44,737 nt of DNA. Source: Oscillospiraceae bacterium. GTDB lineage: Bacteria; Bacillota; Clostridia; Oscillospirales; Oscillospiraceae. Positions 1 through 7,363 of the stretch are shown piece after piece. The stretch spans positions 1 to 44,737 of the forward strand of contig JAHHRZ010000019.1 in assembly GCA_020025515.1 (NCBI GenBank), in the 5' to 3' direction. Position 1 is the first letter of the stretch. The number at the start of each line of letters is the position of its first letter. Both the position numbers and the translations under genes were made by a program. The notes beneath the pieces were generated by a model. The model was not told the origin of the DNA. It ran no database searches and saw nothing but the letters and a program-made list of their open reading frames with translations.

Positions 1-164
1 GCAGCTGTCTTGGCAGGGAGGTGATTGGTGTCCCGATAGAAACGCATATAGTCTCTGGCACAGCAAGTACTGATTCCAAATTGCTGCGAGGCTGTATAAA
101 TTGTGAACTCACCGTCGCATATCCGGTGACCGATGTCCAGTCTTTCTTCTTTTGCGTATTTCAT
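1..164 (-). CDS. Transposase-type helix-turn-helix protein, N-terminal part (runs off the window)
   Basis: A minus-strand frame opens at ATG 162-164 behind a good ribosome binding site (CAGGAGGC reading leftwards, 170-177) and stays open to the window edge, giving 54 residues. It begins MKYAKEERLDIGHRI, continues with a predicted helix-turn-helix (SQQFGISTCCARDYM) and reaches RFYRDTNHLP. This pattern resembles the N-terminal HTH of IS3-type OrfA transposase subunits, which recognise the element ends. The rest of the gene and the element ends lie outside the window, so an unrelated HTH regulator cannot be excluded. Confidence 0.6.
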   Translation of the reverse strand, partial: MKYAKEERLDIGHRICDGEFTIYTASQQFGISTCCARDYMRFYRDTNHLPAKTA

Positions 165-643
165 ATGTAAGCCTCCTGTTTACGCTGGGTGCAGAGCCTG
201 TCCACGGGAAATCTTTCTGTGTCTATCATGCTGCATTTCCGTGCCCAATTTCTACCCCCTCCGTGTCCAGTTTTAGCTTACCACTTCATATCATTGACTG
301 TGTTTTCTTTCTTTGCATTTATTCCTACGAAAATTATATCATAGAAAACCAGATTGGGACTATAAAAATATGGCAGCATACCCGAATCACAGGGCCGCTG
401 CTATTGGGCACTATATACAACAAAAAGAGAATATCATAATAACAGACACGGAAAAACTGCAACTTTGCAATTTTACAAACTTATTTGAAGTTATTCAAAC
501 TCCATTTTATTTCAATTACAATCTATAGAATAGCCTGAAAAGTTCGATTTTCTTGCTTTTCTAAAAATCGGCATTTTGCGATAAACACAGAAATAAATAC
601 AGATGCGATTTCTGACCTTTTGAAAATAGTCGAAAAAGTATAG
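165..643. other. AT-rich stretch without a gene
   Basis: Between the transposase-type gene and the hairpin at 644 I see no credible coding frame in either direction. Short ORFs here lack ribosome binding sites and recognisable sequence. The stretch is much AT-richer than lacZ and the following operon. Confidence 0.6.
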
Positions 644-680
644 AAAAAGACTGGAATTCGTGCGAATTCCGGTCTTTTTA
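644..680 (+). terminator. Rho-independent terminator hairpin without a visible upstream gene
   Basis: The arms AAAAAGACTGGAATTCG and CGAATTCCGGTCTTTTT form a long stem with a two-base loop, with A-tract and T-tract on either side, so it could work in both directions. No gene on the plus strand inside the window ends at it. The group II intron begins three bases later, which fits class C introns that use terminator stems as target sites. Confidence 0.75.
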
Positions 681-682
681 TG

Positions 683-1851
683 GTGTACACCCGGCATGGG
701 CAATAACTTGATGGTGAAAGTCCACTACAGACTTGGCAGTAGGAACTGTTAGCCGAAGGCAAGGGTGTCCATCGTGAGGTGGAATCTGAAGGAAGCCGGA
801 TGTCAGGATGAGGAATCCTGCCGGGCAAACTCCCGGTCTGACGAAGAGAAACCGCATATAAGGCAATGCAAAGCGGACGAGTCTGCACAACAAGATGAAG
901 TCCAATACTGCCCGAACTTTGTATTGTAGATGCGGCAGATATGTGGGAGGAAGGTTATTGCTCTTGCCCGGGGAGGTCTTGCAGACGATGAGTAGGAGAA
1001 TCCGAAAATCGCAGTAACAACGAACGGTGTTACCAACAAAACAGAGGAAGGTTCGCCGCAAGGCGGACCGCTGTCACAACTATTGGCAAACATCTACCTG
1101 AATGAATTTGACTGGGAGAAGGAACGCCGTAGTGTAAAGATGGTACGGTATGCGGATGACATTGTAATCCTTGCCAGAAGCAAACGGGCAGCAGAAAGAC
1201 TGCTGGAATCCTGCCGCAGGTATCTGGAGGGTAGACTGAAACTGAAAATGAACATGGAGAAAAGCAAAGTGACCAGCATCTTCGCAAGAAAGAAATTCAA
1301 ATTTCTGGGGTTTTGCATTGGGAAGAATGGAAAAGGTATCTTCATTTGTGTTCACAGCAAGTCGCTTGGCAAAGCAAAAGCGAAACTGAAACTTCTGACC
1401 AAACGAAACCGTGGACGGAATGTCCAGGCGGTTATGCAGGGAGTGAAGGTGTTTATTCGTGGCTGGCGTGGCTACTATTATGTGGCTGAGATGAAACGGA
1501 TATTGCAAAACTGGAACGAGTGGCTGCGCAGAAGGTTTCGGATGTACATCCGGAAACAATGGAAGAAGCCGAAAACGAGGGCCCACAACTTAAAGAAATT
1601 GGGTATCCCGGAGTACCAGGCTTACCAGTGGGGAAATACACGTCCCGGCTATTGGAGAATAGCTGGGAGTTCGGTGCTGAAATGTTCCATAACAAACGAA
1701 AAGCTCGCACGAGCCGGATATTATGACTTTCCGCCTCAGTACGAGCAGATTCGTAAATTGCACCTATGCGGTTGAACCGCCGTGTACCGAACGGTACGCA
1801 CGGTGGTGTGAGAGGTCGACTACTCAACTAATGGGTAGCCTCCTACTCGAT
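683..1851 (+). mobile_element. Group II intron, class C type, internally deleted
   Basis: The 5' part contains the characteristic run GGTGAAAGTCCACTACAG and following domain I-like sequence. The 3' part has a recognisable domain V (about 1774-1817, with the GAAC tetraloop flanked by GTACC and GGTAC). A domain VI-like segment follows, and the usual 3' end TCCTACTCGAT closes the element at 1851. The 5' boundary is taken as GTGTACAC at 683, right after the terminator hairpin. At 1169 bp it is several hundred bases shorter than usual full-length introns of this kind, and the missing part is the first half of the intron-encoded reverse transcriptase. It is probably immobile unless helped in trans. 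It sits upstream of, and does not interrupt, the lacZ promoter. Confidence 0.85.
996..1775 (+). pseudogene. ltrA: Group II intron reverse transcriptase/maturase, N-terminally deleted
   Basis: The frame is open from 996 (after a TAG) to TGA 1773-1775. It encodes the back half of an LtrA-type protein: EEGSPQGGPLSQLLANIYL (RT block 4), VRYADDIVIL with the catalytic YADD (RT block 5), the FKFLGF block, then a group II maturase X domain (FIRGWRGYYYVAEM, WKKPKTRAHNLKKLGIP) and the C-terminal ITNEKLARAGYYDFP segment. RT blocks 0-3 are absent and no start codon with a ribosome binding site is present, so it is called a pseudogene. The protein normally aids splicing and retrohoming of its own intron. 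The frame ends within the start of domain V, the normal arrangement. Confidence 0.88.
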
Positions 1852-1893
1852 CTTAATGCCGAGAATTTGCTATGGATTGTGGCGATTTTTCTA

Positions 1894-1922
1894 TGGTCAT
1901 TGGGCTCCCGTCAGGCTATAAT
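1894..1922 (+). promoter_or_regulatory. Probable sigma-A promoter of lacZ
   Basis: TGGTCA (1894-1899), a 17-nt spacer and a perfect TATAAT (1917-1922), ending 30 nt before the lacZ ATG. It lies 42 nt downstream of the group II intron, so lacZ expression need not depend on readthrough. Confidence 0.6.
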
Positions 1923-1952
1923 GAAAAAAAGAAACCAACGGAGGAACAGAAT

Positions 1953-4900
1953 ATGATTGTACCTGCCTGCTTTGAAGACCTGAACACACTGCATCTCAAC
2001 ACCATGCCCAATCGTGCGTATTACATTCCAGCTTCGGAATCCAGATATGATTTGGTGGAGCATCGGGAAGCATCGGATCGATTCCAACTGCTGAACGGCG
2101 ATTGGAGCTTTCACTATGCCCCCAGCGTCCGTGAATTTCAGGACCGTTTTTTTGATCCGGAATTTGACGATTCCCATTATGACACCATCCCTGTGCCCAG
2201 TGTCTGGCAGAATCATGGCTATGACAGGCACCAGTACACCAATCTGCGCTATCCCTTCCCCTTTGACCCGCCCTATGTGCCCATGGAAAATCCCTGCGGC
2301 GCCTATATTCGCCGGTTCCAATATGTGCCGGAGGAGAAGGCCCCCAGAGCGTATTTAAATTTTGAGGGCGTGGATTCCTGCTTCTATGTATGGCTCAATG
2401 GGAAGTTCCTGGGGTACAGCCAGGTCTCTCATTCCACCAGTGAATTTGATGTGACCAATGCCATTCGCCCGGGGGAAAACACCCTGGCGGTGCTGGTGCT
2501 CAAGTGGTGCGACGGCAGCTATCTGGAAGATCAGGACAAATTCCGTACCAGCGGCATTTTCCGGGATGTCTATTTGCTGAAGCGTCCGAAAACTGCAATC
2601 CGGGACTATTTTGTAAACACCTCCCTTGCAGATGGAGAAGCCACCCTCAAGATCCGTCTGGCCTATACAGGGGAGCCCGAGACGGGATCGGTGAAGCTTC
2701 TGGACAGCCAGGGTCTTGAAGCAGCCGCCGGAAAAGCAGAGTCTTTTGCAGGAGAGGACGGCTACACCCATGAGGTGACCATGAAGGTAAAAGAACCAAA
2801 GCTGTGGAATCCGGAGGAACCCTATCTGTATACCCTGGTTCTGGAAACGGAAAACGAGGTGATTACAGATCGGGTGGGATTTCGGGAGATTCGGATTGAA
2901 AACGGTGTGGTGATGCTGAACGGTGCTCCCATCAAATTCCGTGGGGTAAACCGCCATGACTCGGACCCTGTGGTTGGTCCTGCGGTGGATCTGGAGCACA
3001 TGAAGCGGGATCTGCGTCTCATGAGGCAGCATAATTTTAATGCCATCCGCACCAGCCATTACCCCAACGCACCTCAGTTTTATCAGTTGTGTGACCAATA
3101 TGGGTTTCTGGTCATCGACGAAGCGGACCATGAAAGCCACGGTGCATCTGCTCTGTATTTCAAGGACAATACCACCTGGGCAGACTGCATAGAGGCATGG
3201 AATGAGCCGTTCGCAGACAACCCGGACTATATCGAACCGACCGTAGACCGCACCCAACGGTGCGTTCACAGGGACAAAAACCGCCCCAGTGTCATCTGCT
3301 GGTCCATGGGCAACGAGAGTGCCTACGGCTGCTGCTTTGAGGAAGCATTGGCCTGGACGAAGCACTTTGACCCCAGTCGTTTGACCCACTATGAAGGGGC
3401 CCAATACCACAGCAAGAAGCGGAAGTATGATTTTTCCAATATCGATCTGTACAGCCAGATGTACCCCTCTCAGGAAACCATTCTGGAGTATCTCAACAGC
3501 AGCCCGGACAAGCCTTATCTCATGTGCGAATACTCCCACGCCATGGGAAATGGCCCCGGGGATTTGGAGGACTATTGGAGACTGATTCAGGCGCACCCCA
3601 TGTTCTGCGGCGGGTTTGTCTGGGAGTGGTGCGACCACGGGGTTTATCACGGAGAGACCCCGGAAGGGAAGGCCCGATATTTTTATGGGGGAGACCACAA
3701 TGAGGAGCTTCACGACGGAAACTTCTGCATGGATGGTCTGGTTTATCCCGATCGCAGACCCCACACAGGTCTTCTGGAATATCAAAACATTCATCGCCCT
3801 GCCCGTGTTGCGGCTTACGATGCTGCGTCCGGGCAGCTGACACTGCACAACTACCTGAACTTTGTGGATCTGGGGGAGTATCTCACCATAGGCTATGAAG
3901 AGACCTGTGACGGTGAGGTGGTTGCCTCCGGTACTGTGGAGGCGGTTCCTTCCATTGCACCGGGAAAGGAAGGCGCACTGGAGCTGAAGCTCAAGGTGCC
4001 TGAGAAGGGAAAATGCTACCTGAAGGTCACCTATTTCCTGAAAAAGGAGACGGCGCTGCTACCCCAGGGGTATGCTTTGGGCTTTGATGAACTGCTCCTG
4101 AAGAATCACGATGGCAGAAATCAAAAGGCTCTGGCCCTGATCAAAAAAGAAGAATCCAAGCAGGGAACGGTTTCTGTTATAGATGGGATGCGCTACTTGG
4201 AAATCAAGGGGAGCGGCTTTGTCTATCAGTATGACAAATTTGTAGGGTTGTTCTGCAAAATGACCTTTGGTTCCCGGGAACTTCTGGAAAAGCCCATGGA
4301 GCTGAACATCTGGCGGGCACCTACAGACAATGACCGGAATCTGAAGCTTCGTTGGATGGGGGCCTGCTATGATAAGAGCAGCACAAGGGCCTATGCCACT
4401 CGGTATGAAGAAGCGGCCCGGGAAGTCCATATTTTCAGTCAGGTATCCATAGGCGCCGTCTCTGTTCAGCGGTTTATGGACATTGAACTGGAATGGACGG
4501 TTTCTGCCTCGGGTGCGGTCACTGCAAAAATGACCGCCAAAAGAAATATGGATTTCCCGGAGCTTCCCCGGTTTGGTCTGCGGCTGTTTTTGCCCAATGA
4601 AATGGAACAGGTTCGCTATTATGGACTTGGCCCCATGGAAAACTATGTGGACAAGCGCCATGCCGCCAGCCACGGTCTGTATGTGAATACGGTGACGGGA
4701 CTCCATGAGGACTATATCAAGCCCCAGGAAAACGGTGCCCGCGGGGATTGCGATTTTGTCACCCTGGAAGAGGAGGGGCTGAGCCTCACCGCAATTTCTG
4801 CCAACGGCTTCAGCTTCAATGCCTCCCACTACACCCAGGAGGAACTGACGGAGAAAAAGCATAATTTTGAGCTGGAACCCTGCGGCCATACGGTGCTGTG

Positions 4901-5027
4901 TCTGGACTATGGCCACAATGGCATCGGCTCCGGAAGCTGCGGCCCGCAGTTGGAGAAAAAGTACAAATTAGACGAGGAATTCATGGAGTTTACCGTGACT
5001 TTGCTCCCTGAATGTGGGCAGATGTAA
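1953..5027 (+). CDS. lacZ: Beta-galactosidase, glycoside hydrolase family 2
   Basis: A 1024-residue protein, the usual LacZ length, that hydrolyses terminal beta-galactosides such as lactose to galactose and glucose in the cytoplasm. ATG 1953 is chosen because GGAGG (1940-1944) precedes it at good distance and the product then begins MIVPACFEDLNTLHLN. A longer frame from 1872 would cover the promoter. Family marks are RGVNRHDSDPVVG, AIRTSHYPNAPQFYQLCD, the acid/base Glu455 in WSMGNESAYG, and the nucleophile Glu526 in LMCEYSHAMGNGPG. A C-terminal beta-gal small-chain domain starts near WRAPTDNDR. No lactose permease or regulator adjoins it. The next gene has its own promoter, so lacZ is probably monocistronic. 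Confidence 0.95.
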   Translation: MIVPACFEDLNTLHLNTMPNRAYYIPASESRYDLVEHREASDRFQLLNGDWSFHYAPSVREFQDRFFDPEFDDSHYDTIPVPSVWQNHGYDRHQYTNLRYPFPFDPPYVPMENPCGAYIRRFQYVPEEKAPRAYLNFEGVDSCFYVWLNGKFLGYSQVSHSTSEFDVTNAIRPGENTLAVLVLKWCDGSYLEDQDKFRTSGIFRDVYLLKRPKTAIRDYFVNTSLADGEATLKIRLAYTGEPETGSVKLLDSQGLEAAAGKAESFAGEDGYTHEVTMKVKEPKLWNPEEPYLYTLVLETENEVITDRVGFREIRIENGVVMLNGAPIKFRGVNRHDSDPVVGPAVDLEHMKRDLRLMRQHNFNAIRTSHYPNAPQFYQLCDQYGFLVIDEADHESHGASALYFKDNTTWADCIEAWNEPFADNPDYIEPTVDRTQRCVHRDKNRPSVICWSMGNESAYGCCFEEALAWTKHFDPSRLTHYEGAQYHSKKRKYDFSNIDLYSQMYPSQETILEYLNSSPDKPYLMCEYSHAMGNGPGDLEDYWRLIQAHPMFCGGFVWEWCDHGVYHGETPEGKARYFYGGDHNEELHDGNFCMDGLVYPDRRPHTGLLEYQNIHRPARVAAYDAASGQLTLHNYLNFVDLGEYLTIGYEETCDGEVVASGTVEAVPSIAPGKEGALELKLKVPEKGKCYLKVTYFLKKETALLPQGYALGFDELLLKNHDGRNQKALALIKKEESKQGTVSVIDGMRYLEIKGSGFVYQYDKFVGLFCKMTFGSRELLEKPMELNIWRAPTDNDRNLKLRWMGACYDKSSTRAYATRYEEAAREVHIFSQVSIGAVSVQRFMDIELEWTVSASGAVTAKMTAKRNMDFPELPRFGLRLFLPNEMEQVRYYGLGPMENYVDKRHAASHGLYVNTVTGLHEDYIKPQENGARGDCDFVTLEEEGLSLTAISANGFSFNASHYTQEELTEKKHNFELEPCGHTVLCLDYGHNGIGSGSCGPQLEKKYKLDEEFMEFTVTLLPECGQM

Positions 5028-5034
5028 AAATTGG

Positions 5035-5064
5035 TTGACAATGCCCCTGAAAAAATGGTACAAT
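5035..5064 (+). promoter_or_regulatory. Sigma-A promoter of the cysE operon
   Basis: A perfect TTGACA (5035-5040), an 18-nt spacer and TACAAT (5059-5064) lie just after the lacZ stop and ahead of the T-box leader. Transcription would start near 5071. Confidence 0.8.
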
Positions 5065-5071
5065 AAACTCC

Positions 5072-5285
5072 GAACCGAATATCACGAAGAACGGAAAGAG
5101 TAGGGCGTGAAACATCTCAGAGAGTCGGTGCCGCTGGCTGAAAGCACCGATGGTGGGAAATGCCGGAAAGTGCGTCCGGGAGTGAGGGAAGCCCCCCGTT
5201 GGCCGCGTTAAGGCAGAGTGATAAATCAGAGTGGAACCGCGAGCGTATCAGCCCGCCTCTTGAAGGAACAAGAGGCGGGCTTTGT
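5072..5285 (+). promoter_or_regulatory. T-box leader, cysteine specific
   Basis: A tRNA-sensing leader that lets transcription continue when tRNA-Cys is uncharged. Stem I has CGGA paired with TCCG at its base and GGCGT paired with ATGCC above. Between the two 3' halves lies the specifier loop (GGAAAG TGC G), so the specifier is UGC at 5171-5173, a Cys codon. The conserved T-box AGAGTGGAACCGCG is at 5228-5241. Its UGGA fits an acceptor end with U73, the usual tRNA-Cys discriminator. A strong terminator follows. The genes behind it, cysE and cysS, make and use cysteine, which independently supports the amino-acid assignment. Confidence 0.92.
5251..5285 (+). terminator. T-box-controlled terminator
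   Basis: The arms GCCCGCCTCTTG and AAGAGGCGGGC with a short loop are followed by TTTGTG. This is the alternative structure to the antiterminator formed by the T-box sequence just upstream. Confidence 0.88.
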
Positions 5286-5316
5286 GCATACTTTGGGAAG
5301 AAACGGAGGGATGCCC

Positions 5317-5934
5317 ATGGGTCTGAGGGAAACCTTATGCGCATATCAGAAAAATGACCCGGCGGCCAGGTCAAAGCTGGAGATTTTTCTCCTCTATCAT
5401 GGTCTGCACGCCGTTCTATATTATCGGGTGGCTCACTGGCTGTATCTCCACCACTGCCGCTTTTTGGCTCGCTGGCTGTCTCAGCACGCCAAGTGGGCAA
5501 CCGGGGTGGAGATTCATCCGGCGGCTACCATTGGAAGAAGACTGGTCATTGACCACGGCACCGGAATTGTCATCGGTGCCACAACGGAAATTGGAGACGA
5601 CTGCCTGCTTTATCAGGGGGTGACCCTGGGAGGCACCGGTCTTTCGGAGGGAAAGCGGCACCCAACCCTGGGAAATAATGTTATGGTTGGAAGCGGTGCC
5701 AAGATTTTAGGCCCCATCCGAATTGGGGACAATGCAAGAGTGGCCGCAAACTCTGTGGTTTTGCGGGAAGTACCCGACTGCTCCACGGTGGTGGGTGTGC
5801 CCGGCCGGGTGGTTCGGGTCAATGGAGAAAAACTGGATCATATCCACACCCCTGACCCGGTGGCTCTGGAGCTTCAGGCCCTCCGGCTGCGGGTGGAACA
5901 ACTGGAAAACCTATTATTACAAAAGGAAGGATGA
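5317..5934 (+). CDS. cysE: Serine O-acetyltransferase
   Basis: A 205-residue enzyme that transfers acetyl from acetyl-CoA to L-serine, the first step of cysteine synthesis. The start is ATG 5317: GGAGG at 5305-5309 lies 7 nt upstream, whereas the in-frame ATG 5311 would touch the ribosome binding site. A helical N-terminal segment is followed by a left-handed beta-helix of hexapeptide repeats (about 62-165). Active-site-type residues are in VIDHGTGIVIG (Asp79, His80), with the GVTLGGTG loop and GKRHPTLG after it, and a C-terminal helix ends the protein. The length suits the shorter Firmicute CysE type. The gene is first in the T-box-controlled operon, with cysS 6 nt downstream. Confidence 0.93.
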   Translation: MGLRETLCAYQKNDPAARSKLEIFLLYHGLHAVLYYRVAHWLYLHHCRFLARWLSQHAKWATGVEIHPAATIGRRLVIDHGTGIVIGATTEIGDDCLLYQGVTLGGTGLSEGKRHPTLGNNVMVGSGAKILGPIRIGDNARVAANSVVLREVPDCSTVVGVPGRVVRVNGEKLDHIHTPDPVALELQALRLRVEQLENLLLQKEG

Positions 5935-5940
5935 CTGACG

Positions 5941-7362
5941 ATGTATCTTTATAACTCTCTCAGCCATAAGAAGGAAAAATTTGTACCCAACCATCCGGAT
6001 ATTGTGAAAATGTACACCTGCGGCCCCACGGTGTATCATTTTGCCCATATCGGAAACCTGCGCTCCTACATCATGGAGGATGTGCTGGAAAAATATCTGC
6101 GCTATACGGGATACAATGTAAAGCGGGTCATGAACATCACCGATGTGGGCCATCTGGCATCCGATGCCGATACCGGCGAGGATAAGATGCTGAAAGGTGC
6201 CAAGCGGGAGCACAAGTCCGTCATGGAGATTGCAAAGTATTATACCGATGCCTTCTTCTCTGACTGCGCCAAGCTGAACATCAAGCGGCCCGATGTGGTG
6301 GAGCCTGCTACCAACTGTGTTGCGGAATACATCCACATCGTGGAAACCCTGGTGGACAAGGGCTTTGCGTATCTGTCAGGGGGCAATGTGTACTTCGATA
6401 CCTCCAAGCTGGAACAGTACTATGTCTTTAATGATCATGATGAAGAAGATCTGGCAGTGGGTGTCCGGGAAGGCGTGGAAGAGGACACCAATAAGCGCAA
6501 TAAAAATGACTTCGTCCTGTGGTTCACCAAGTCCAAGTTTGAAGATCAGGCCCTCAAGTGGGACTCTCCCTGGGGCGTGGGCTATCCCGGCTGGCACATC
6601 GAGTGCTCCGGCATCTCCATGAAGCACCTGGGAGACGACCTGGACCTGCACTGCGGCGGCATTGACAACGCCTTTCCCCACCATACCAACGAGATTGCCC
6701 AGAGCGAAGCGTTCCTGGGGCATAAGTGGTGCAATTACTGGTTCCATGTCCACCACCTCAACACGGAAGGCGGCAAAATGTCCAAGTCCAAGGGAGAGTT
6801 TTTGACGGTGTCTCTTCTGGAGCAGAAGGGCTATGACCCTGTGGTATATCGCTTCTTCTGCCTGCAATCCCACTACCGCCGGAATCTGGTGTTTTCCTAT
6901 GAGAATCTGGACAATGCAGTGGTGGCATATAACAAGCTGATTGCCAAGATTGCCGCATTGAACCCCGGACAGGAGCCTGTGGATCCGGAGGCGCTGGAGG
7001 AACTGAAGGCCCGGTTTGTGAAGGCCATGGACGGCGACCTCAACACCTCTCTGGCCATTACCTCTTTGTATGATGTACTCAAGGCGAAGACCAACGATGC
7101 AACCAAGCTGGCTGCTTTGGACGACTTTGACTATGTGCTGAGCCTGGGTCTTCTGGAACATGCCGCCGCAGTGCGCAAGGCCCAGCAGGAGGCAGAGGCC
7201 GCCCAGGAGAAAGACCCCGAGATCGATGCACTGGTGCAGGCCCGCAGCGATGCCAAGAAGGCAAAGAATTTTGCAGAGGCAGACCGGATCCGGGACGAAC
7301 TGAAAGCACGGGGCATCCGCATCATTGATACCCCCCAGGGCACCAAGTGGAGCAGAGACTAA
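5941..7362 (+). CDS. cysS: Cysteinyl-tRNA synthetase
   Basis: A 473-residue class I aminoacyl-tRNA synthetase that charges tRNA-Cys. The N-terminus carries CGPTVYHFAHIGN with the zinc ligand Cys27 and the HIGH-type signature, here HIGN. GWHIECSGIS and the GIDNAFPHHTNE segment supply further zinc and active-site residues. KMSKSKGEF (near residue 279) is the KMSKS loop. The C-terminal helical DALR-like region ends with the typical KNFAEADRIRDELKARGI segment. AAGGAAGG precedes the start by about 10 nt. Control by a Cys T-box links its synthesis directly to the charging level of its own product. Confidence 0.96.
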   Translation: MYLYNSLSHKKEKFVPNHPDIVKMYTCGPTVYHFAHIGNLRSYIMEDVLEKYLRYTGYNVKRVMNITDVGHLASDADTGEDKMLKGAKREHKSVMEIAKYYTDAFFSDCAKLNIKRPDVVEPATNCVAEYIHIVETLVDKGFAYLSGGNVYFDTSKLEQYYVFNDHDEEDLAVGVREGVEEDTNKRNKNDFVLWFTKSKFEDQALKWDSPWGVGYPGWHIECSGISMKHLGDDLDLHCGGIDNAFPHHTNEIAQSEAFLGHKWCNYWFHVHHLNTEGGKMSKSKGEFLTVSLLEQKGYDPVVYRFFCLQSHYRRNLVFSYENLDNAVVAYNKLIAKIAALNPGQEPVDPEALEELKARFVKAMDGDLNTSLAITSLYDVLKAKTNDATKLAALDDFDYVLSLGLLEHAAAVRKAQQEAEAAQEKDPEIDALVQARSDAKKAKNFAEADRIRDELKARGIRIIDTPQGTKWSRD

Positions 7363-7363
7363 T

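Noticed and set aside
1872..1952. Upstream extension of lacZ to ATG 1872
   Set aside because: It covers the promoter, lacks a ribosome binding site, and family proteins begin near MIVPACFED.
2355..3848. 497-codon minus-strand frame inside lacZ
   Set aside because: Antisense shadow of a well-supported beta-galactosidase.
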